DNA from: Okeania sp. SIO1I7
GTDB taxonomy: Bacteria; Cyanobacteriota; Cyanobacteriia; Cyanobacteriales; Microcoleaceae
Direction: 5' to 3'
DNA length: 64,000 nucleotides
Assembly (NCBI GenBank): GCA_010672585.1
Contig: JAAHGF010000001.1
Location: 372,001 to 436,000 of the forward strand
Both the position numbers and the translations under genes were made by a program. Numbering within the stretch: the first letter of the stretch is position 1; each line of letters begins with the position of its first letter. The notes beneath the pieces are model-generated. The model was given only the letters and a program-made list of their open reading frames with translations, did not search any database and had not been told where the DNA came from. Below, one piece after another: positions 26,213-35,532 of the stretch.

Positions 26213-29200
26213 CTATTGATCGTGCTCATCTTTCATACTATCAATAGTGTTGATGATCTTTTCATATTCTTGTCGCTTTCCTTGTTGTTGATAAATTTCT
26301 GCTGCTTTGTGTAAATCATCAACAGCAGCTTGAAAGTTGCCTAATTTCATATATCCTTGACTACGAAAAGAATAAGCGTGACCAAGATTAGGATTAATAT
26401 CTAAAGCACTGGTTTGGTCTTTAACCGCTTGAGCATAGTCTTCTAACTTCATATAAATTAGCCCTCGGTTAATATAAGCGTCTATTTTTTTCGGATACAA
26501 TTTTAATACTTGATTATAGTCTACGATCGCTTGCTGCAAATCTCCCATTTCACAGTGAATTAAACCCAAATTATAGTAGGCTAAACCATAGTTGGGATTG
26601 ATTTTTAGCGCTGCTTGACAATCAGCGATCGCCTCAGAAAAGTCTCCTAGTTTCAAACGAGCTAAACCTCGATTATTATAAGCAGGAACATAGTTGGGAT
26701 GAATGCGTAGAGTCTCGCCAAAGTCATCAATAGCTCCCTGAAAATCTCCTGCTTGAAAGCGAGCATTTCCGAGATTATTATGTGCTTCGGCATAGTTAGG
26801 ATTAATTTGTAGAGCTGTTTCAAAGTCTTTGATTGCTCCTTGTATATCTCCTAATTTAAACTTGGTAAAGCCTCGGTTATTATGTGCTTCGGCATAGTTA
26901 GGATTAATTTGTATAGCTGCTTCAAAGTCTTTGATTGCCCCTTTTATATCTCCCATTCTCAGACGTACAATGCCAAGGTCGTTATAAGCTTGATGATATT
27001 GGGAGTTGAGATGTATGGCGGTCTGAAAGTCAGCGACCGCTCCGGGAAAATTTCCCAGACTTCGCTTAGTGTTACCTCGATGATAAAAAGCTTCTGCATT
27101 TTTGGGTTGGAGTTGTATTGCACGGTTTAAGTCTTCTAGGGCACCGCGATGCTCTCCAAGATCGAAACGAACTATACCTCGTTTGATATAAGCATCTACA
27201 TAGTTAGGATTAATTTGTATAACCTGGTTAAAATCTTTTAGGGAGCCATTGTTATCTCGCATCAAACGACGGACTATAGCTCGATTGTAAATGGCTTCAA
27301 GATGTTTAGGATTAAGTTTAATTGCTTGGTTGAAGTCGGCCATCGCTCCTTTTATATCTTTCATGTCAAACTTAACAGTACCTCGTTGGGTATAAGCATC
27401 TACAACTTGAGGATTGAGTTGTAATAATGTTGTGAAATCATCAATTGCACCTTGTCGGTCTCCAAGGAAGCGACGGGCAATACCTCGATTATAGTAAGCT
27501 TCGATTTTTGTGGGATTAAATTTTATTGCTTGATTGTAATCTGCGATAGCTGCTTGTGGGTCTCCTGCTTTAAAACGAACTACTCCTAAGTTATGGTAAA
27601 TTTGAGAGTCTTGAGGATTAAATTTCAGAGCTTGAGAAAAAAGATTTATGGCTTGATTTAATTTGCCTAATTCTGCATAAGTTGCCCCTAAGTTATGATA
27701 ACTTTGGAGGTCTTTTGGTTCAAGTTTTAATGCTTTGTGAAAATTTGCTATTGCTGCCTTTAAGTTTCCCAGTTGAGCCATTGCAATACCTTTATTTTTG
27801 TAAAATTGATGATTATTTTGGTCTAGTATTATTGCTCGGTTATAGTTTTCTATAGCGCCAGTATTATCTCTTTTTTGTAGTTTTATCAATCCTTGTTTAT
27901 GGAGTTCATCTGCTCCTTTCTGGCGACATTTTTTTGCTTTTTCTTTCATTCCTGCTATTTGATATTGAGTAATAGCTTTTTCCCATTGTTTTTTCTTTTC
28001 AAATTCTTTGGCTCTACACAATGCTGCTTTCTGAGGTATTTTGGCTAAGTCATATTCATAAGCAGCTTTAAGCCATTGTTTTTTCTTTTCAAATTCAATC
28101 GCTTGGTATTCTGCTTTTTTTTCGGGAATATTCATCTTGCAACGTTTAGCATTAGCAAAATTTTCTAGTTCTTGCCATTTTTTTGCTGCTGCTAACCATT
28201 CTAAATTTACTTCTAAGTTGTAAGCTTCACAAATTTTTTGCCTCTGGTTTTCTCCAATTTTTACCCAACATTTTGCTGCTTCTTGCCATTTTTTTAATTT
28301 CTCAAATAGTAGTGCTGCTTCTTGCCATTCTCTTAATTCAACAAAAATTTTTGCTGCTTCTTCATAAGCTTGTTTTTGAATTAATAATTTGGCTTGAGCT
28401 TGTTTTTCTAAAGTTATATCTCCGGATTTAGTAAAGCATTCTTTTGCTTGTTGATAGAATCCTGCTTTTAAATAATATTCCCCTTGTTTACGCCATGTTT
28501 CTGAACTAGGATTTACCCGGTCGCTTCTTACTAATTCGGGAATTATTGACTGAAATAAGCCTTTAAATTCTGGTTCTTGCCAGACGGCACTAAGCTGTGA
28601 TTCCCAAATATTTAATATTCTACTAGCACGGGTAATTGCTACATAAAGTAAGTTTAATTCTAGTTGAAATGCTGGTTTTTCTTTTTCTTTTAGTAAGCCA
28701 CCTCGTATTACTTTAGCCCAAAGTTTTTTTGTGGGTTGAAAAAATTCAACGAGAAAAACTGTATCAAATTCTAATCCTTTGATTTCTTCAATTGTAAAAA
28801 CAAAACTAGAATTTAGTTCGACTCTAATTTTTTCTTTATCTGATTCTTGTCTGACTAAAATAGCATCACCAGGATATAAAGATGTTTCTTTTAATGTTTT
28901 GATTAATGTTTGATAATCTGCTGAAATTATCCTAGCTAATTGACCCTTGCTACTGTTTGTAGTAGAGTAACTTTCTGTTGGTTCTGCCAAGTATCGAGAA
29001 CGTAATTTTAGTAGTTGATTCGCTAAATTTACTAAGCTTCCTACACTACGAAAATTAAACTTTAAGGTTTGTCTATCTACTTTTCTGTGAGGATAAAATT
29101 TATCTTTTAGTTTTTCCCATTGAAAACCACTAGGACTAATCATCTGATAAGAGTCTCCAGCAAAAAATAAATTTCCATGAGGATTAACTAAATTAAATAA

Positions 29201-30487
29201 TAATTCTAATTGTATTTCTGTCAAATCTTGCACTTCATCACAAACAATCAGATCGTATTTTTCACTATAATTATTTTCAATCAATTTCAACACTTGTCTG
29301 ACTAAATCTATTTCATCATATAATTTTTCTTTTTGAAGTTTTTTTTGATACCATCTTGCAATTTTATATATTTCTCTACGATGTCTTTCATCCAGAAAAG
29401 TCAGACTGTTTTTACTGATTTCTTCGTAAGCTTTTTCAGACAAAATATCTTCTGTTATAGATAGTTGTTTTCCTTTAATAGTACTTCTAATTTCTTCCCA
29501 CACTAAAGACGTTGGATATTGTTTTTTTCGAGGATGCGCCTTGTACATTTCCGAAAAAACTTGATAGTTTACTTCATTTTGATGATGATATTCTTGATGA
29601 TAACTACTCAGAACTTCCAAACATAGTTTATGGAAATTTTTAAATTCAAAAATTGTTTGATTTATTTGATTATTTTCTACGTTTTCTAATTCACTATCTG
29701 CGACTATTTTATAAAACTGTTCTTCTGCATTATTAACTAGCAAATAATTATAAGCAATATATAAACGTTTCCCTGAATTTTTATACTGTCTTTTTTGCAG
29801 CATTCTATATAATGCTACCGTGGTTTTACCCGTACCAGCACTACCATTTAATAAAAGATTTCCGGAAAGTCTAGCAAGTTTATATTCTTCTGATGTTAGC
29901 TTTAAAGGTAAATCTGTATTTTGCTCAATAATTGCTTTTTGCCATTCCGTTTCTGACTCTAATACTCGCCACTGAATATTTCCTAATAATTCATCATCTG
30001 TCAAATCTGAATTGAGTTCCAACTCTAGAACTTCTGCTATTTCAATCTTTGTTTTTTCTACTGCTGAGTATTGATTATTTCCATCTGCGTAATTATCTAA
30101 ATTTTTAAAATCGCTAGTTTCTAAAACCACTTCTACTTCTTCTGTTTCCAACCATTCTGAATCAGGACTTTTATTCCTCGCTTTAGCACGTCGTGATACA
30201 TCATCATGGTCTACACAAATATCTTGAATTGCCAGATAAACTTGCATTTTTCCTGTCTCTGGTTCTGATGATTTATTGTAAGTAAAAATTAAGCGACTAG
30301 CACTATTAATTCTAGCTTCCCATACTCTTTTATTTATTCCCTTCAGCTTTTTAACTCGCAATCCACCATCAAATTTTTGCTGCTTCAGTTTTTTAATACA
30401 TTCCCATACTTTTTTTTGTAAATTACTTTCCGCATCTTTTCGGAGAAATTCAACTATATCAGGATGTAAAACAGCAGGCAGTAACAT
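26213..30487 (-). CDS. giant fusion: ParE/RelE-like domain, UvrD/Rep-type helicase, TPR array
   Basis: 1424 aa. Residues 1-105 resemble a RelE/ParE-type fold (VWEARINSASRLIFTY, YLAIQDICVDHDDVSRRA). About 200-630 is an SF1A helicase: Walker A NGSAGTGKTT (about 216-226), Walker B VCDEVQDL (about 414-421), GDSYQM, FNFRSVGSL, IKGLEFDTVFL and LLYVAITRASR (motif VI, about 612-622). Residues about 670-870 are helical repeats (EWQEAALLFEKLKKWQEAAK), and about 870-1400 hold at least fourteen canonical TPRs. The helicase motifs look complete, so ATPase activity is likely. Targets are unknown. This layout is seen in scattered bacterial genomes and loosely parallels eukaryotic TRANK1. No partner gene is adjacent and no antitoxin-like gene is visible. 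Confidence 0.85.
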   Translation of the reverse strand: MLLPAVLHPDIVEFLRKDAESNLQKKVWECIKKLKQQKFDGGLRVKKLKGINKRVWEARINSASRLIFTYNKSSEPETGKMQVYLAIQDICVDHDDVSRRAKARNKSPDSEWLETEEVEVVLETSDFKNLDNYADGNNQYSAVEKTKIEIAEVLELELNSDLTDDELLGNIQWRVLESETEWQKAIIEQNTDLPLKLTSEEYKLARLSGNLLLNGSAGTGKTTVALYRMLQKRQYKNSGKRLYIAYNYLLVNNAEEQFYKIVADSELENVENNQINQTIFEFKNFHKLCLEVLSSYHQEYHHQNEVNYQVFSEMYKAHPRKKQYPTSLVWEEIRSTIKGKQLSITEDILSEKAYEEISKNSLTFLDERHRREIYKIARWYQKKLQKEKLYDEIDLVRQVLKLIENNYSEKYDLIVCDEVQDLTEIQLELLFNLVNPHGNLFFAGDSYQMISPSGFQWEKLKDKFYPHRKVDRQTLKFNFRSVGSLVNLANQLLKLRSRYLAEPTESYSTTNSSKGQLARIISADYQTLIKTLKETSLYPGDAILVRQESDKEKIRVELNSSFVFTIEEIKGLEFDTVFLVEFFQPTKKLWAKVIRGGLLKEKEKPAFQLELNLLYVAITRASRILNIWESQLSAVWQEPEFKGLFQSIIPELVRSDRVNPSSETWRKQGEYYLKAGFYQQAKECFTKSGDITLEKQAQAKLLIQKQAYEEAAKIFVELREWQEAALLFEKLKKWQEAAKCWVKIGENQRQKICEAYNLEVNLEWLAAAKKWQELENFANAKRCKMNIPEKKAEYQAIEFEKKKQWLKAAYEYDLAKIPQKAALCRAKEFEKKKQWEKAITQYQIAGMKEKAKKCRQKGADELHKQGLIKLQKRDNTGAIENYNRAIILDQNNHQFYKNKGIAMAQLGNLKAAIANFHKALKLEPKDLQSYHNLGATYAELGKLNQAINLFSQALKFNPQDSQIYHNLGVVRFKAGDPQAAIADYNQAIKFNPTKIEAYYNRGIARRFLGDRQGAIDDFTTLLQLNPQVVDAYTQRGTVKFDMKDIKGAMADFNQAIKLNPKHLEAIYNRAIVRRLMRDNNGSLKDFNQVIQINPNYVDAYIKRGIVRFDLGEHRGALEDLNRAIQLQPKNAEAFYHRGNTKRSLGNFPGAVADFQTAIHLNSQYHQAYNDLGIVRLRMGDIKGAIKDFEAAIQINPNYAEAHNNRGFTKFKLGDIQGAIKDFETALQINPNYAEAHNNLGNARFQAGDFQGAIDDFGETLRIHPNYVPAYNNRGLARLKLGDFSEAIADCQAALKINPNYGLAYYNLGLIHCEMGDLQQAIVDYNQVLKLYPKKIDAYINRGLIYMKLEDYAQAVKDQTSALDINPNLGHAYSFRSQGYMKLGNFQAAVDDLHKAAEIYQQQGKRQEYEKIINTIDSMKDEHDQ

Positions 30488-30559
30488 ACATTGACTTTAT
30501 TACTCTTCGATATTTATAATAATAAATAGTTTAACACAATACTATTTTTCATGTAATCT

Positions 30560-30680
30560 ACGAAAGTCGAAGAAGGAAGAAGGAAGAAGAAAGAAGGAAG
30601 AAGCAAAAAGTGGATGGGGACTCAAACCCCAACCAATTGTCAACACCCTCAGACGGTGGGGTATTAAACCCAAAATAAAA
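30560..30680. repeat. second copy of the GACTCAAACCCC dispersed repeat
   Basis: Nearly identical to 3610-3725, including the GAAGAAGGA run, GGGGACTCAAACCCC and GGGGTATTAAACCC. It lacks the perfect hairpin (CACCCTCAGACGGTG). Confidence 0.7.
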
Positions 30681-30784
30681 AGATAAATTACTATCTCTAT
30701 TTCTTCATTTTCTACTGAGCGGACAAGAGTAAAATTCTAATCTTATAGCGATCGACTCAATAGACCTCTCTGGAAAAAAGGGAG

Positions 30785-30870
30785 TAGGGAGTAGGGAGTA
30801 GGTGGAAATAATTGATGATTTCTACGGGATAATTGATTTTATTTTTTATTATTGGAGATATCTAATAATC
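30785..30870. repeat. dispersed repeat matching 11075-11165
   Basis: GGAAATAATTGATGATTTCT, GATAATTGATTTTATTTTTT and GGAGATATCTAATAATC match the stretch after the 10.6-11.05 kb repeat. Nothing else recognisable in 30681-31098. Confidence 0.5.
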
Positions 30871-31098
30871 TCACAAAAAATTTAACACTAAACAAAAAAA
30901 ATAATCTGAAGTTATTGTCAGCTTAAGTTTTCAGACAATAAATATTACTTTTGACTATCAGATAAATGTATTACATAGTACAGTAATATATCTTTTTCTA
31001 TGTTAGAGCCTGAAGAATTAGGAAAATAATAAATAGCTACTTAGTCAAAGTGTTGCAATTCAACGAGGAAAGAAAGGAATTCAACTCAAAAATATCTT

Positions 31099-31226
31099 TA
31101 TAGCGCTAGGGAATAGGAAATAGGGAATAGGGAATAAGGAATAGTAAACTGTTAAAGGGTTTTCGGTGCGGAAACGCTCCACGAACAGAGTTGAGAAATG
31201 TCCTAACCTTAATACATAGCGCTATA
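31099..31226. repeat. TATAGCGCTA-ended MITE-like element, 128 bp
   Basis: Inverted ends TATAGCGCTA (31099-31108) and TAGCGCTATA (31217-31226). The right end read inward (AGCGCTATGTATTAAGGTTAGG) resembles the ends at 63704-63794 and the AGCACTACGCATTAAGATTAGG parts of the 0-1.3 kb repeat. No target duplication established. Confidence 0.6.
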
Positions 31227-31234
31227 CCAAAAAA

Positions 31235-31400
31235 TCGTGGTCTAAAGCTTCCCCTTTTAAGGAGATAAAAAGCGGTCGAGAGATGGCGAGGAAACCTGCG
31301 CCATATCTAATCGACCAAGAGAAAAGAGAATTCCATATTTTCGTAGCCTTCTTATTGCAGAGGTACTGTTAACGCAGCTCCTCCGGAGGAGGCTAACTGA
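31235..31400. repeat. dispersed repeat fragment before surE
   Basis: CCCCTTTTAAGGAGATAAAAAGC, CGGTCGAGAGATGGCGAGG and ATCTAATCGACCAAGAG belong to the CTCTCCTT family. The block CTTATTGCAGAGGTACTGTT and CTCCTCCGGAGGAGG is shared with 3960-4010. Confidence 0.6.
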
Positions 31401-31461
31401 TAACTCAAATGACTGGCAATGTTAAAATTATCAATCAGCTAAACTCAAATTCTTAAAAAGT

Positions 31462-32166
31462 ATGACCTTTATTCTCACCAACGATGATGGAATTAATGCT
31501 CCTGGTATCAAAGCACTTTTGACAGCCCTCAATAATGTCAATTTACCTTTAGCATCTTCTAAAAAAAGTATTATTGTCGCTCCTCAAGGACAATTATCTG
31601 GTTGTGGACATCAAGTTACGACTCAAGAACCAATTAATATTAAACGTCTGTCTGAGGTAGAGTATGCGATCGCCGGTACACCAGCAGATTGTACTAGAAT
31701 TGCAATAACACACATCGACAAGAATGTCAAATGGGTACTTTCAGGTATTAACTCAGGGGGTAACATGGGTGTAGATGTCTACATATCTGGTACAGTAGCA
31801 GCAGTAAGGGAAGCAGCATTCCATAGAATTCCAGGAATCGCCCTTTCTCAATATCGTCAAGCCAAAAAACCTGTGAATTGGGAAAGAGTAACTCATTTAG
31901 CAGAAATAGTATTAGCAGATTTACTCAACCGCTCCCTTGAACCAGGAGCTTTTTGGAATGTAAACTTTCCTCATTTAGAACCTGAAGCACCAGATCCAAA
32001 AATAGTATTTTGCACACCATCAACCCAACCATTACCAGTAGCTTATCGAATGGAAGGAGAAGACTTTTATTATACCGGAAAATATGGAGAACGCGACCGC
32101 ACTCCTGGCACAGATGTAGACGTTTGCTTTGCTGGTAATATTGCTATTACCAAGATTCAACTTTAG
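31462..32166 (+). CDS. surE: 5'/3'-nucleotidase SurE
   Basis: 234 aa. The N-terminal metal-binding motif TNDDGINAPG supplies Asp8 and Asp9; Ser and Asn ligands follow in SGCGH and SGINSGGNMG. The family dephosphorylates 5'- and 3'-nucleoside monophosphates and short polyphosphates in the cytoplasm, with a divalent metal. The start ATG at 31462 gives the usual N terminus. It stands between repeats and converges with ftsI. Confidence 0.93.
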   Translation: MTFILTNDDGINAPGIKALLTALNNVNLPLASSKKSIIVAPQGQLSGCGHQVTTQEPINIKRLSEVEYAIAGTPADCTRIAITHIDKNVKWVLSGINSGGNMGVDVYISGTVAAVREAAFHRIPGIALSQYRQAKKPVNWERVTHLAEIVLADLLNRSLEPGAFWNVNFPHLEPEAPDPKIVFCTPSTQPLPVAYRMEGEDFYYTGKYGERDRTPGTDVDVCFAGNIAITKIQL

Positions 32167-32184
32167 TCATTTCTTTAAAGAAAA

Positions 32185-32343
32185 AGGCATAGAAAAATTA
32201 TGAGGAAAAAGCTAGTATTTTAGGCTGACTATGGTAGAAAAATCAAGGGACAATTCTTACTCCTACCTCCGATAAATTCCCATTTTTCCTGATTCCTGAT
32301 TCCTGACTCCTCCCCCTACAAAAAGACTTTTTCAGCAAACCCT
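32185..32343 (+). mobile_element. left-truncated MITE of the TAATTA family
   Basis: Interior GCTAGTATTTTAGGCTGACTATGG and right end GACTTTTTCAGCAAACCC followed by TAATTA match 24406 and 50377. The GGG left end is missing. It lies between the convergent surE and ftsI ends. Confidence 0.7.
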
Positions 32344-32369
32344 AATTATTAATTATTAATTATTAATTA

Positions 32370-34262
32370 TTAATTGTTACCAGACCTGACATCAGAAGGA
32401 GGAATTTGCTCAATATTAATCAAAGATTTAATGACCGACTTAACAATAGGAGCTGCCACCCTTCCACCACTACCCTTAATAGGTTCATCAATAACCGCCA
32501 AAACCACATAACGGGGAGACTCCATTGGTAAAATACCAACAAAACTTGTAATTTTAGCCTTCTTAGAATAACCTCCTGTTTCTGAAGCTTTTTGAGCCGT
32601 ACCAGTTTTACCCGCAATTCGATACCCACGCATTCTAGCTCTTCTACCAGTACCACTTTCAACCACCCTTTCCATCATTGCCAATACTTTTGTCGTAGTG
32701 TCAGAGGAAAAAACCTGTCTAGGACTTGGCAAAGACAACTGCCAATATGGTTGTCCTTGACTATCAAACAAACCACGCATCACATGAGGAGTTACCAATT
32801 TACCCCCATTTGCCAAAGCTGCATTAAGCTGTGCTAGTTGTAGAGGAGTAAGAGAAAATCCCTGACCAAAAGCAGTAGTAGCAGCTTCCACTGGTACCAT
32901 TAAAAACTGGTTGCGGTCCTTTAAAATACTCGGTGCTTCAAAAGGAAGGTCTGCACCAGTAGTATCTCCTAATCCCAAGCGTTTAAGGCCATCATAGAAA
33001 ACAGCTCGGGGCATTTGTTCAATAATTTTCACCATACCTACATTACTGGAATGTTGAACAATCTCAGTCACAGTGCGTGCGCCACCACCACCACCAGAGT
33101 TAAATATAGGCCAATTGCCGATAACTATTCTACCAGTGTCGTAAAATACACTATCTTGCTCAATTGCTCCCACTTCTAAAGCTAAGGCCACATTGATTGG
33201 TTTAAAAGTAGAACCTGGCTCATAAACATCTGTTACAGCCCAATTTTTGAATAGTGTTACGTCATAGTTATAGTATTGATTAGGGTCATAAGAAGGTTCT
33301 GATACTAGAGATAGAATAGAACCATCATTAGCATCCATCACTATGACAGTACCTCGTTTGGCCTCATAAACTTCTAATTGTTCTTTGAGGATAGTTCGTG
33401 TTGCCCGTTGTAAACGAGAGTCAATAGTTAGATGCAAAGAAAGGTCATCTAATTGTAGAAAACCTGTTGTTAGTTTGTCTGGAACAAGGACACCTTTGAT
33501 TAAGCGTCGAAATTGGATTTTTGGCACAGAGCGCTCTAAGAGATTTTGTTGGCTATATTCAATCCCAGCTTGACCTATACTTTCTCCATCTACATATCCT
33601 ACTATTTCAGCAGCTAATTCTTTTTGAGGATAAACACGTTGTGGATGTTGAATTAACTCTAAACCATCAACATATAAATTAGTAATTTTATCTCTTGCTT
33701 CTTGAGGTATGAAGTCGGCAATTTTTACACCTGTCTCTCTTTGATTAAACATTTGGAGTAAGTCATTTGAAGTTAGATTTTTCTCCAAATTTGCTCCTTC
33801 TAAAATAATTGATAATTGATAAGCAACTTCTTGCTTTGAACGATTAAAAATTTTGGGGTGAGCATAGAGAGTATAGGCTACTTTATCAATTGCTAAAGTA
33901 TTGCCATTTCTATCAACTATTGGGCGTCTGGGAACAAAAGGACTTGATTCTTCAGTTTGCTGATATTTTGCTTGTTGTTGTAATGCTTTGCCTCGCAATA
34001 CTTGTAAATAGAATAGGTTAATTACTAATCCTAATAAGCCAAACATTAAAAGTATCCAGACTAGATAAAGTCTAGATGTTTGACATTTTTCTGGTTTTTG
34101 GCTAGAGAGTGTTGATAATGATTTTTGATGAATATTTTTGACAGAATATGTTTCACTTTGGGGCTTTTGAGTTTTGATGTTAGAACTAGATTTTTCTGTT
34201 TGTTTGTTTTTTAAATACTTACGACGAAGTTGAGTATTTGAAGGATAATTAGAAGCAGCCAT
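32370..34262 (-). CDS. ftsI: class B penicillin-binding protein FtsI (PBP3-like)
   Basis: 630 aa. A basic cytoplasmic N terminus (about 1-65, rich in Ser, Gln and Lys) precedes one membrane helix (about 68-88, YLVWILLMFGLLGLVINLFY). The dimerisation domain contains RPIVDRNGN. The transpeptidase domain has SxxK in GSTFKP (about 346-351), SSN (about 403-405) and KTGT (about 550-553). It cross-links septal peptidoglycan and partners FtsW (9.2 kb here). The next gene upstream on the same strand encodes an FtsL-like protein (36859-37434), but a tnpB element lies between them. Spacer 34263-34735 has a solo GTAAGC repeat and no other gene. Confidence 0.92.
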   Translation of the reverse strand: MAASNYPSNTQLRRKYLKNKQTEKSSSNIKTQKPQSETYSVKNIHQKSLSTLSSQKPEKCQTSRLYLVWILLMFGLLGLVINLFYLQVLRGKALQQQAKYQQTEESSPFVPRRPIVDRNGNTLAIDKVAYTLYAHPKIFNRSKQEVAYQLSIILEGANLEKNLTSNDLLQMFNQRETGVKIADFIPQEARDKITNLYVDGLELIQHPQRVYPQKELAAEIVGYVDGESIGQAGIEYSQQNLLERSVPKIQFRRLIKGVLVPDKLTTGFLQLDDLSLHLTIDSRLQRATRTILKEQLEVYEAKRGTVIVMDANDGSILSLVSEPSYDPNQYYNYDVTLFKNWAVTDVYEPGSTFKPINVALALEVGAIEQDSVFYDTGRIVIGNWPIFNSGGGGGARTVTEIVQHSSNVGMVKIIEQMPRAVFYDGLKRLGLGDTTGADLPFEAPSILKDRNQFLMVPVEAATTAFGQGFSLTPLQLAQLNAALANGGKLVTPHVMRGLFDSQGQPYWQLSLPSPRQVFSSDTTTKVLAMMERVVESGTGRRARMRGYRIAGKTGTAQKASETGGYSKKAKITSFVGILPMESPRYVVLAVIDEPIKGSGGRVAAPIVKSVIKSLINIEQIPPSDVRSGNN

Positions 34263-34290
34263 TTGAGTTATTTATTAATAATAATAAGTA

Positions 34291-34330
34291 AGCATTTCCT
34301 ACGGAATTCTGCGCAAACAGCTATTAGCTC
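34291..34330. repeat. solo left end of the GTAAGC MITE family
   Basis: GTAAGCATTTCCTACGGAATT and CTGCGCAAACAGCTATTAGC lie 30 bases upstream of the ftsI start. No matching right end was found within 300 bases. Confidence 0.6.
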
Positions 34331-35021
34331 TCAGCTATAGCAATATAATTTAGGTTGTGAGATATTGGAAACTTTTAGGGAACAGGGAAGAAAACTTCTT
34401 ATATAAAGAACAGTCAAATTCTCACAACTGATTCCTGATTGCTATATCAGCAACAAGACTCTCAAACAAATATCTATCACTAATACTAATAGTCCGAAGT
34501 GATGGACGATATATCCCTACTTCGGAATCGAGTTCTTCTTTATTTTCCAGAGCGATCGCTATTACAGCGCTTTTTATTTAAGTAGACCAGAAAATTATTT
34601 TTGGGTAGGGAGTAGTAGGGAAGTTGCATACAAAGTCCTTATAAAGTAGAAAAATGCTTTTGGGTTGCTCCTACTAACTGTAATCTATCTATGTCAAAAG
34701 CGTTATAAACCGACATAATACTCAGGAAGGGTCGATCGGTAAGCAAAGTATTGTTTGATTAAGTGCTTGAAGAAATATTGACTACTCCCCGCAGCTGTTG
34801 CCGAGGGGATTCTAAGTGGATACTACGCAACAGGATAAATCCATGTTGCTTCGTTTCTTCTTAGCTGACCAAAGATAAACTCTCTGGGGGCAAGTCAAAG
34901 TGCCCCTACACAGTCGGCTTAAGTTTAACCCTAGCTTTCTGCTTACTTTTGTGATTATATTTGCAGCTCCATTACAGTCTGCATTAATACACCAATTATT
35001 ACCTGTTCTATACAAACCACG

Positions 35022-35073
35022 CTGTCTTGATGCAGTCGCTCATGGGGGAAACCCCCAAGACCGCGCTGCATCG
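35022..35073. mobile_element. 52-bp palindromic insert, frameshifting, inside tnpB
   Basis: The insert starts CTGTCTTGATGCAGTCGCTC and has the central dyad GGGGGAAACCCCC, with GATGCAG and CTGCATC near its ends. Removing exactly 52 bases joins KRIKR to GLYRTGNNW in one frame with the usual TnpB sequence. 52 is not a multiple of three. Confidence 0.82.
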
Positions 35074-35487
35074 CTTTATTCTCTTTCCTGAAGGTTTCCA
35101 ATCATTGGGTTTCTCACCATAATTAGGTAGATTGTCACCATCTAAAAATGAAGCAATACTTGTATAACTTTCCTCACTTTCTATGAATAGAATCCCATAT
35201 TCAATACACAATTGAGCTATTCTTTCTTTGAGTCTAGCTATAGGAATTGGTACAAATTCTGAATTACTTTTTTTTCCTAACTCTATTTGATTTTTCTGAC
35301 CTTTATTCCAACCAAATACAATTGTACCAATATGATTTTTTAAACAATGATTAATCACTATCCTGGCTGCTTTATTAATTCCATCACGGATTTGGCGGTT
35401 ACGCTTTTCTGTAATGGCAGCTAGTTTATTTGACCAAAATCCAGTCGGTTGATTTTCTTTAATAGTTGATACTTGTTTGTTGTACCA

Positions 35488-35532
35488 ACCCACCCCTTTA
35501 GTTCCCCTCCCGGGAGGGGATAGGAGTGGGTG
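35488..35532. mobile_element. 45-bp palindromic insert, in frame, inside tnpB
   Basis: Contains the dyad CCCCTCCCGGGAGGGG and encodes HPLLSPPGRGTKGVG between IVDGK and WYNKQV, a point where TnpB proteins have no such residues. Related CCCACCCCTCGCCCCTCCC text occurs in spacers at 19.2, 25.85 and 60.6 kb. 45 bases keep the frame open. Confidence 0.75.
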
